Source of the DNA: JAAZPG01 sp012797375
GTDB taxonomy: Bacteria > Acidobacteriota > Aminicenantia > Aminicenantales > UBA4085
Length of the DNA: 13,977 nucleotides
Reading direction: 5' to 3'
Assembly: GCA_937868205.1 (NCBI GenBank)
Contig: CALMMC010000141.1
Span: 1-13,977 of the forward strand
Positions 1 to 4,643 of this stretch are shown here, one piece after another. The number at the start of each line of letters is the position of its first letter. Positions within the stretch are counted from its first letter, which is position 1. The notes below the pieces were generated by a model. The model was not told the DNA's origin. It did not search any database and saw nothing but the letters and a program-made list of their open reading frames with translations. A program made the translations under genes and the position numbers.

Positions 1-104
1 GAGAGATTCAATCCGGTTTGAACCAAGGGCGGAAAAGCGGATGTTTGGTCCGAACCCCGAAAAGGGGGAGGATTTGGCCGGCGATCAGCTCAGCGTTCCC
101 TTGC

Positions 105-443
105 TCATGAACAAAGAACTCCGTCGCCGCTCCCGATAAATCCCGAGCGGATTTCGTAATGGGCCACCTTGGATTCCATCTCGAGAAGAAAATCCTTGTC
201 CTCGTCGAAGTCGTAAACGGCCAGCTCCGGGTTTTCACCGGCGAATTTTCGGACGGCGTCCATCGAATCCCAAAAGGACAGGAGAAGGAAATCCGTCGTT
301 TCGGGGGACGTCTTCTGGAGGACGAGCACGCCCCGGTTTCCCTCATGGGATTTGTACCAGGGAACGCCGGTTTTCATCATGTATTCGTAATAAGCGTCTT
401 TTCGAGGTGTTTTGACGGCGCCGTGCCAGATTCTTGCGATCAT
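105..443 (-). CDS. ABM-type (antibiotic biosynthesis monooxygenase-like) small enzyme
   Basis: A 112-residue cytoplasmic protein with no signal peptide or membrane segment. The opening MIARIWHGAV, the central LLLSFWDSMDAVRKFAG (about residues 53-69) and the late VAHYEIRSGF (about 93-102) match the small dimeric alpha/beta-barrel ABM family in length and pattern. Family members include heme-degrading and quinone-oxidising monooxygenases and many proteins of unknown substrate. The substrate here cannot be read from sequence. The ATG (443) overlaps the TGA of the upstream QueG-like gene in an ATGA, and GGAGG (451-455) lies 7 nt before it, so the two genes are translationally coupled. I am confident of the fold family and low on the specific reaction. 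Confidence 0.85.
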   Translation of the reverse strand: MIARIWHGAVKTPRKDAYYEYMMKTGVPWYKSHEGNRGVLVLQKTSPETTDFLLLSFWDSMDAVRKFAGENPELAVYDFDEDKDFLLEMESKVAHYEIRSGFIGSGDGVLCS

Positions 444-1378
444 GCGTATTCCTCCAGAAGGGAATCCGCGCTCGAGGCGGAGTTGGCCAGGGCGGCCTGG
501 ATGTTGCGCGGCAGGATTTCGCTGTATTCCAGAAGACCAAGCCGTTCGAGCCGGCCGCGCAGGTCCGCGGGGATCTTCTCCGGCCGCCTTCCTTCGAGAA
601 GAAGGCGCGTTTCTTCCTCGGAAAACTTATCCCCCGCCTGGGACCAGTTTCGGACCGTCTTGTTCTCCGGGCAGACCAGCTGGCAATGCAGGCAGCCGAC
701 GACGGCGTGATGCCAGGAGGAATCCGTCCACTGCGGAAACGGATCGGATCTTTCGTTCAAAAACGTCAAGCAGCGATGGGCGCGGAGCAGGAAATCCTCT
801 TCCTGGATCGCGCCCGTCGGGCAGAGGCGCCGGCAGGCCCGACATCGGGAGCACGTGTCCATCAGCCGGGCCGGCCCCCAGGAATCTTCTTCCCAGGGAA
901 GATCCGTCCCGAATGCCATCAGCCGGTGAAAGCTGCCCAGGCTTCTCACATAACAGATGTTGTTCCGGCCGTAAACGCCCAGGCCGCTCCGGACGGCCAA
1001 CAGCTTCAAGGGAAGAGACGACCGGATCACCCGGCAGCCGGCGCGTTTCAGGCATTTTTTCCGAAGCCGTTCCGCTTTCTCGTTGACGCCGTATTGGTAG
1101 GTTGGAGGCACGACCAGGGTGACGGGTTTGACGGGCAGGTGGAAGATGAGGCGGATAATCGGTTGGGGCGCGGCGACGACGATCAGGGTGCGGATTTCGG
1201 GCTCGGCGTCATTAAAGGAAGACCGGATATCCAGGAGACGCTCCCGATAAAACTCCTCGGCGAATTCGCCCCGCCGGTGCCGCTCCTCGATTTCGGCTTT
1301 CAGCTCAGGCGCATGATCGGCCGAGACGGTCCGGGCGCGGAATCCATGACAGGCCAATTCCTCGAGAAGACCATTCAT
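440..1378 (-). CDS. QueG-like double [4Fe-4S] cluster protein (epoxyqueuosine reductase-related)
   Basis: A 312-residue soluble iron-sulfur protein. Residues 123-142 (LPLKLLAVRSGLGVYGRNNI) resemble the conserved 'A-x-RaGLG-x-GKN' segment of epoxyqueuosine reductase. Exactly eight cysteines fit two [4Fe-4S] clusters: C176, C179, C182, C186 (CxxCxxCxxxCP), C203, and C229, C232, C236 (CxxCxxxCP). QueG itself reduces epoxyqueuosine in tRNA with cobalamin. This shorter type is often annotated the same way but may act on another substrate. I chose the ATG at 1378 because GGAGGG (1386-1391) sits 7 nt upstream and the protein then starts with MNGLLEELACHGF, as expected for the family. The frame is open to 1537, but that extension lacks family character. 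The 97-codon ORF upstream ends in ATGA with this start, and the ABM gene begins in ATGA with this stop. Confidence 0.85.
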   Translation of the reverse strand: MNGLLEELACHGFRARTVSADHAPELKAEIEERHRRGEFAEEFYRERLLDIRSSFNDAEPEIRTLIVVAAPQPIIRLIFHLPVKPVTLVVPPTYQYGVNEKAERLRKKCLKRAGCRVIRSSLPLKLLAVRSGLGVYGRNNICYVRSLGSFHRLMAFGTDLPWEEDSWGPARLMDTCSRCRACRRLCPTGAIQEEDFLLRAHRCLTFLNERSDPFPQWTDSSWHHAVVGCLHCQLVCPENKTVRNWSQAGDKFSEEETRLLLEGRRPEKIPADLRGRLERLGLLEYSEILPRNIQAALANSASSADSLLEEYA

Positions 1379-1668
1379 CGAATTGCCCTCCGGCCATTTT
1401 CCCGGCCCGGCGGGGAAGCCGATTTCCCCGGCCGGCCGTCGGACCCGAGCGAGAACGGCCCCGGGATCGTTGAGCTCGTGTCCGGCGAGTTCCCAAAGCG
1501 TCGTTTGGGGCTCGCCGGCGGCCGGCGGGTCCGGCATCCCATGCTGACCATCACGGTTCCCTGGACGATCATCGCCGCGGCTATGATCCGGCAGGCGATG
1601 ATTCCGAAAAGTTCGCCTCTTTGGGCCGGGAAACGAGGCGTTTCGCTGTCGAGTTCAAAACCCTTCAT
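1375..1668 (-). CDS. Small unrecognised ORF upstream of the QueG-like gene
   Basis: A 97-codon ORF I do not recognise. Its ATG has a strong GGGAGG (1676-1681) at 7 nt, the same spacing as the two genes downstream. Its TGA overlaps the next ATG as ATGA, which fits the first gene of a coupled trio. Residues about 18-45 (GELFGIIACRIIAAAMIVQG and onward) are hydrophobic enough for one membrane segment. The second half is rich in R, P, S and G and reads like out-of-frame translation of GC-rich DNA. Either this is a fast-evolving small membrane protein, or its tail has frameshifted. ATGA overlaps also arise by chance: a shadow ORF ends in ATGA at this gene's own start. That makes the overlap weaker evidence than the ribosome-binding site. 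Confidence 0.4.
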   Translation of the reverse strand: MKGFELDSETPRFPAQRGELFGIIACRIIAAAMIVQGTVMVSMGCRTRRPPASPKRRFGNSPDTSSTIPGPFSLGSDGRPGKSASPPGRENGRRAIR

Positions 1669-1783
1669 GAATAATCCTCCCTCGGGCGCGGCGATTTCCC
1701 AAATGCCCGAATTCGGCCTAAGCCGGATTCGAGAACGTTAGACAATCGAACGAGGGCTGGAGTTACAAAACCGGAAATGGGTA

Positions 1784-2635
1784 TCAGACGGGTTTCCGCC
1801 GGTTTCTTCGTGGAGCCGATGATCGAAACGGCCGCCCCGCCGACGGCGTCCCGGCCGCGGAGCTTTCGGGCGCGGGAACTTCCTTCAATTTTTTGATGAT
1901 CCAACGGGTCGTTTGAAGCCGCTCGCATTCCCCGCGGGCATCCGGGAAACCGGCCGAAATCCGATCGGCGTCAAGCTCGAGGATCTCCTCGCAGACGCAC
2001 AAGTAATCGTCCGTGAACGCCCGGCACCGGTCCTTCATCAACCGGTTTTGAAAAAGCTTTCTCGCCCGATGAACCCGCGTTTTCGCCTGCCCCGGCTTGC
2101 CGCCGATGATCGCGGCGATGTCCTCGTAGCTGAAGGAATGCAGATCCCGCAGAACCAGGGCTTCGCGATAGAGGCGGGGAAGATGGTGGCGGAGGGTGTG
2201 GACGACGCACCACTGGAGTTCGCTTTTGATGACCAGCCGTTCCGGGTTGCCGTCGCCGGCGGGAACGACGATCCGGTCGAGACAAAGCGAAGCGTGCCGC
2301 TTCCGCTTCCGGTAGTCATTCCGAAAGACGTTCAAGGCGATTTTCGTCAGCCATGTTCGGAAACTCGACCGGCGGTTGAAACCGGACAGCTTGGGCAGAG
2401 CCCGGCAGAAGGTTTCCTGCGTCAAATCGTCGGCCGTGGCCGGATCCTCCGTCAATTGATGCAGGAAATTAAAAAGATACCGCCGCTCCCTTTTAATAAG
2501 CTCGTTTACGGCTTCCCGATCGCCCGCTTGGGCCTCCCGGATCAGGCCGGCGTCGCTTTCCATCCGCCGGGAGGGAGACGTGCCTTTCGTCTCTGCGGAT
2601 CCGGGGGAAAGCGGTCTTCGGCGGCCGTCATTCAC
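1784..2635 (-). CDS. ECF-like RNA polymerase sigma-70 family factor with long C-terminal tail
   Basis: A 283-residue sigma factor. Region 2 spans about residues 28-112 (LIREAQAGDREAVNELI; the core-binding DDLTQETFCRALPKL at 69-83; SSFRTWLTKIALNVFRNDYRKRKR). Region 4 spans about 138-198, with the helix-turn-helix FSYEDIAAIIGGKPGQAKTR. There is no region 3, as in ECF factors. A tail of about 85 residues follows region 4. It has three cysteines (two in CVC, one in GEC) but no HxxxCxxC anti-sigma zinc-finger pattern, and it ends basic and proline/serine rich. The start is GTG (2635) with GGAAG a few bases upstream. An in-frame ATG at 2563 would remove 24 residues but has no Shine-Dalgarno. The gene lies 69 bp after the flavodoxin gene on the same strand, so it may be co-transcribed. 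No anti-sigma gene is adjacent. Confidence 0.88.
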   Translation of the reverse strand: MNDGRRRPLSPGSAETKGTSPSRRMESDAGLIREAQAGDREAVNELIKRERRYLFNFLHQLTEDPATADDLTQETFCRALPKLSGFNRRSSFRTWLTKIALNVFRNDYRKRKRHASLCLDRIVVPAGDGNPERLVIKSELQWCVVHTLRHHLPRLYREALVLRDLHSFSYEDIAAIIGGKPGQAKTRVHRARKLFQNRLMKDRCRAFTDDYLCVCEEILELDADRISAGFPDARGECERLQTTRWIIKKLKEVPAPESSAAGTPSAGRPFRSSAPRRNRRKPV

Positions 2636-2704
2636 CGTTTTTCTTCCGGAATCCGATGATCGGCGGGCGGATCATTTCCGCTCCCATCGATGATGACGGG
2701 AAGA

Positions 2705-3184
2705 TCAGGACGGGAGCGGAATCCGCGAGGCGAACGCCTCCACTTTGTCCCGCCAGCCTTCCTCCAGCGGCCCTTTCATGCCGGTCACCAGGATCTTATC
2801 CTCGGCGACTTTGACCAGCCCCTTCCCCTCGAGGATTTTATTCATGATCGGGCGGACGCGCTGCCACTTGGCGGTCTCCTCCTCGGTGGGCATTCGCCCG
2901 TTTTTGTCCGGCCGGGCCGCGCCCTCGGTGGTGAGAAGGGCGTACTTCGTTCCCGGCGTCAGCCGGATCTTTTTCAGAAAACGGCGGGCGCATCCTCGGG
3001 GCTTGCCGATGCGTCCCGGCGAGCTGAACAGATACAGGTCGGCCGGCGGCAGTTTTTTCGGTTTCGCTTCCCGAATGTGACGGATGTTGACCTCGACTCC
3101 CCGGGAGGCCATCCGCTCCTTGAATTCCCCCGCGACCAAGATTCCGTTGCCGAACTTCGAAGCGTGGAAATATTCGATGATCAT
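2705..3184 (-). CDS. Flavodoxin-domain protein
   Basis: A 159-residue soluble protein of the flavodoxin fold, which binds FMN for electron transfer or reduction. The N-terminal strand and phosphate loop (EYFHASKFGNGILVAGEF, residues 4-21), the second strand (VEVNIRHIREA) and the LPPADLYLFSSPGRIGKP loop (46-62) fit flavodoxin-like proteins. YALLTTE (81-87) follows the usual strand order. The length is close to that of a minimal flavodoxin. The start at 3184 is supported by GGGGGAGG just upstream (GGAGG at 3189-3193). The gene directly follows a tiny ORF that itself reads like a flavodoxin N terminus, and precedes the sigma gene by 69 bp. The likely promoter is TTGACA/TAAATA at 3330-3358. The electron donor and acceptor are unknown. 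Confidence 0.8.
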   Translation of the reverse strand: MIIEYFHASKFGNGILVAGEFKERMASRGVEVNIRHIREAKPKKLPPADLYLFSSPGRIGKPRGCARRFLKKIRLTPGTKYALLTTEGAARPDKNGRMPTEEETAKWQRVRPIMNKILEGKGLVKVAEDKILVTGMKGPLEEGWRDKVEAFASRIPLPS

Positions 3185-3203
3185 GGCTCCTCCCCCTTTT
3201 TAA

Positions 3204-3269
3204 TCAGGCGTCTCCCGCGGCCTTTTTGGTGTTCCTCGTCTTGGTCAAGCAGGTGACGAGGACGTTCAT
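3204..3269 (-). pseudogene. 21-codon ORF resembling a truncated flavodoxin N terminus
   Basis: A tiny ORF with an excellent ribosome-binding site (AAGGAG, 3278-3283, 8 nt before the ATG). It starts MNVLVTCLTKTRNTKK, which matches the first beta strand and T-x-T-x-N-T phosphate-binding loop of flavodoxins, then stops at TGA. Nineteen bases later the intact flavodoxin-domain gene begins in another frame. The simplest reading is a second flavodoxin gene reduced by deletion to its first ~18 codons, now serving as leader. The alternative is a functional upstream ORF that tunes translation of the gene below. The reading frame and ribosome-binding site are directly visible; the remnant interpretation is inference. 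Confidence 0.6.
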
Positions 3270-3329
3270 GGGGAAATCTCCTTCCCGGCTGCCCTTTAAA
3301 TACCCTGAAAAACAGTAATGATGGGGATA

Positions 3330-3358
3330 TATTTATTCAAAAAAACAAGATCTGTCAA
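3330..3358 (-). promoter_or_regulatory. Predicted sigma-70 promoter of the flavodoxin cluster
   Basis: On the minus strand, a perfect TTGACA (3353-3358) is followed after 17 nt by TAAATA (3330-3335). Start of transcription would be near 3323, about 55 nt before the 21-codon ORF. The -35 box overlaps the stop codon of the upstream gene. The -10 box is weak. Confidence 0.45.
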
Positions 3359-4296
3359 GGATTTTTAACGATCGTTTTAACGCGGTCTCCCTTGGCCGGA
3401 TCCGGCGGAAAGACGTCCTGGATCGAAAAATCCACCCAGATCAGCATCTCCGTGTTCGGCACGGCGGCCAGGATCCGGTCGCCGATCTCCTTGACGGGGT
3501 CCTTCATCGGGCCCCACCACGGCTTGTCGGTCCGGTAGCCGTATTGGAAGCCGACCGGCGCCGGGGCGAACGATTTGCCCCACTCGGCGAATTCGGCGAT
3601 CATCGCGTCGGCGGAATCGAAGATCTGGCTGTCGTCGACGAACAGGATGCCGTCGCGCGCGGCCGGGGGCATGACGTCCTGGCGGAAATGCTTGAGGAAC
3701 ATGCGGTAGGAAGGATCGTGGGACCGGGCCTCCGCCAGCCAGGCCTCGGCCATCTCATCGGTCACCGGATCGCCGGCGTCGGGATTGTTGGAGCGGTGCC
3801 ATTCGACGTCGACGCCGACGCCGACGACACACTTATGATGGCCGTAGCGCTCGAGTATCACGTGAAAGACCTCTTCGATGGGCGCCCAGCCGGGCTCGGT
3901 TTGGAGCCAGACGCGGTAGCCCAGCTCGTCGAAAAGCTTGAGGACGGGCTCGCTGATGTCCTCGGACATCCCGGTGATGAGGGGGTCGGTTCCCGGCGGA
4001 ACCGGGAACGACATCTCGGTGCCGCGGCCCTTCAGCCGGCTGACGATCCAGATGGCCTCCGGTTTCGCCCCGGGGAACTTGGCGGCGATCTCGGTTCCGG
4101 TGCGGGCCCAGTACCCCGGACCGGGATCGTCCGGCCGGCCGTAGGTGGAGCTCCGGATGCCCGCCCCCTTGAACTGATCCGTTCTTTCCGCCGGCAAGAT
4201 TCCGCAAATCAAGGCGGCAAAGAGGACCGTCACCCCGATCGCCGCCCACGGCGATGCGCCGCGGCCGTTCGCTCTTGTTTCGGTTTTCATCGTCAT
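3355..4296 (-). CDS. Secreted or membrane-anchored protein, putative TIM-barrel hydrolase-like
   Basis: A 313-residue protein I cannot assign to a named family. Residues 17-33 are a hydrophobic N-terminal segment (AAIGVTVLFAALICGI) after a basic start, suggesting export; C31 lies inside it but no convincing lipobox is seen. A series of short beta-strand-like segments fits a barrel: AIWIVSRLKG (81-90), YRVWLQTEPGW (127-137), VVGVGVDVEWH (157-167), GILFVDDSQIF (216-226), VGFQYGYRTDKPWW (248-261) and MLIWVDFSI (284-292). D163 and E165 at a strand end resemble acidic catalytic residues of glycoside hydrolases, but this is inference. The start at 4296 has GGGAGG (4306-4311) 9 nt upstream; a second ATG two codons later is possible. 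It appears to have its own promoter (4333-4361) with a palindrome just upstream. Confidence 0.75.
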   Translation of the reverse strand: MTMKTETRANGRGASPWAAIGVTVLFAALICGILPAERTDQFKGAGIRSSTYGRPDDPGPGYWARTGTEIAAKFPGAKPEAIWIVSRLKGRGTEMSFPVPPGTDPLITGMSEDISEPVLKLFDELGYRVWLQTEPGWAPIEEVFHVILERYGHHKCVVGVGVDVEWHRSNNPDAGDPVTDEMAEAWLAEARSHDPSYRMFLKHFRQDVMPPAARDGILFVDDSQIFDSADAMIAEFAEWGKSFAPAPVGFQYGYRTDKPWWGPMKDPVKEIGDRILAAVPNTEMLIWVDFSIQDVFPPDPAKGDRVKTIVKNP

Positions 4297-4332
4297 GGTC
4301 CTTTTCCTCCCGGAATCGATTCGCTGACTTCG

Positions 4333-4361
4333 AAGATATCACCGGAAAGAGGCGGATTCAA
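4333..4361 (-). promoter_or_regulatory. Predicted promoter of the secreted barrel-like protein
   Basis: The minus strand shows TTGAAT (4356-4361), a 17-nt spacer and TATCTT (4333-4338). The leader to the ATG at 4296 would be about 30 nt and contains the GGGAGG. Both hexamers match consensus at 4 of 6 positions. Confidence 0.45.
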
Positions 4362-4365
4362 GCGC

Positions 4366-4379
4366 CTGAACTAGTTCAG
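4366..4379. promoter_or_regulatory. 14-bp perfect palindrome upstream of the -35 box, possible operator
   Basis: CTGAACTAGTTCAG is a perfect palindrome ending 4 bp before the predicted -35 box of the 3355-4296 gene. GCGC tetramers flank it and can extend the pairing with one bulged base. The position suits an activator or repressor site. The cognate regulator is unknown. Confidence 0.4.
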
Positions 4380-4574
4380 CGCCTCGTTCCCAAATGCTTT
4401 AATGCTTGTATGAAGGCCCTTAGAATTCGCGATGGCGATTCAGGCTCCGTTTTTTCGAAGCGCCCGGGCTTCAGCCGGATCAACGCATCTTCTTAAAGAC
4501 CGCGTCCTGGACGGGAGGCCCGCGGGGGGGCCGGGAATAAGGCGGGGACGCTTCCCGGGAGAAGCATCCGGGGA

Positions 4575-4612
4575 TATAAAAAAGGGGCGGTTCCCGAAGG
4601 AACCGCCCCTTT
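4575..4612 (-). terminator. Rho-independent terminator of the TonB-dependent receptor gene
   Basis: On the minus strand, AAAGGGGCGGTTCC and GGAACCGCCCCTTT form a perfect 14-bp stem (4581-4612) closed by a UUCG tetraloop, followed by a TTTTTTATA tract. It lies about 30 nt after the receptor's stop codon. On the plus strand the hairpin lacks a comparable T tract, so it works towards the left. Confidence 0.93.
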
Positions 4613-4643
4613 CCGCGAGACCGGCGAGTTCGCTCTTCTCAGC

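Larger units (their letters stand above)
4297..4643. other. Intergenic region between the TonB-dependent receptor and the barrel-like gene
   Basis: This 347-bp gap holds the receptor's terminator (4575-4612) and the promoter and palindrome of the downstream gene (4333-4379). Between about 4385 and 4574 I see no convincing gene or RNA. Confidence 0.6.

Noticed and set aside
1379..1537. N-terminal extension of the QueG-like protein to the ATG at 1537
   Set aside because: The extension has no family similarity that I can see. The internal ATG at 1378 has GGAGGG at 7 nt and gives the expected N terminus.
434..1741. 435-codon plus-strand ORF opposite the QueG-like gene
   Set aside because: It is the antisense of a clear iron-sulfur protein with conserved cysteines. 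GC-rich third positions keep the opposite strand open. It has no domain and no ribosome-binding site.
1665..1928. 87-codon minus-strand ORF ending in ATGA at the start of the 97-codon ORF
   Set aside because: It mostly lies within the sigma-factor gene in another frame, lacks a ribosome-binding site and has no recognisable features.
3544..4374. 276-codon plus-strand ORF opposite the barrel-like protein
   Set aside because: It is the mirror of a minus-strand gene with ribosome-binding site, export signal and strand pattern, and shows only antisense-type composition.
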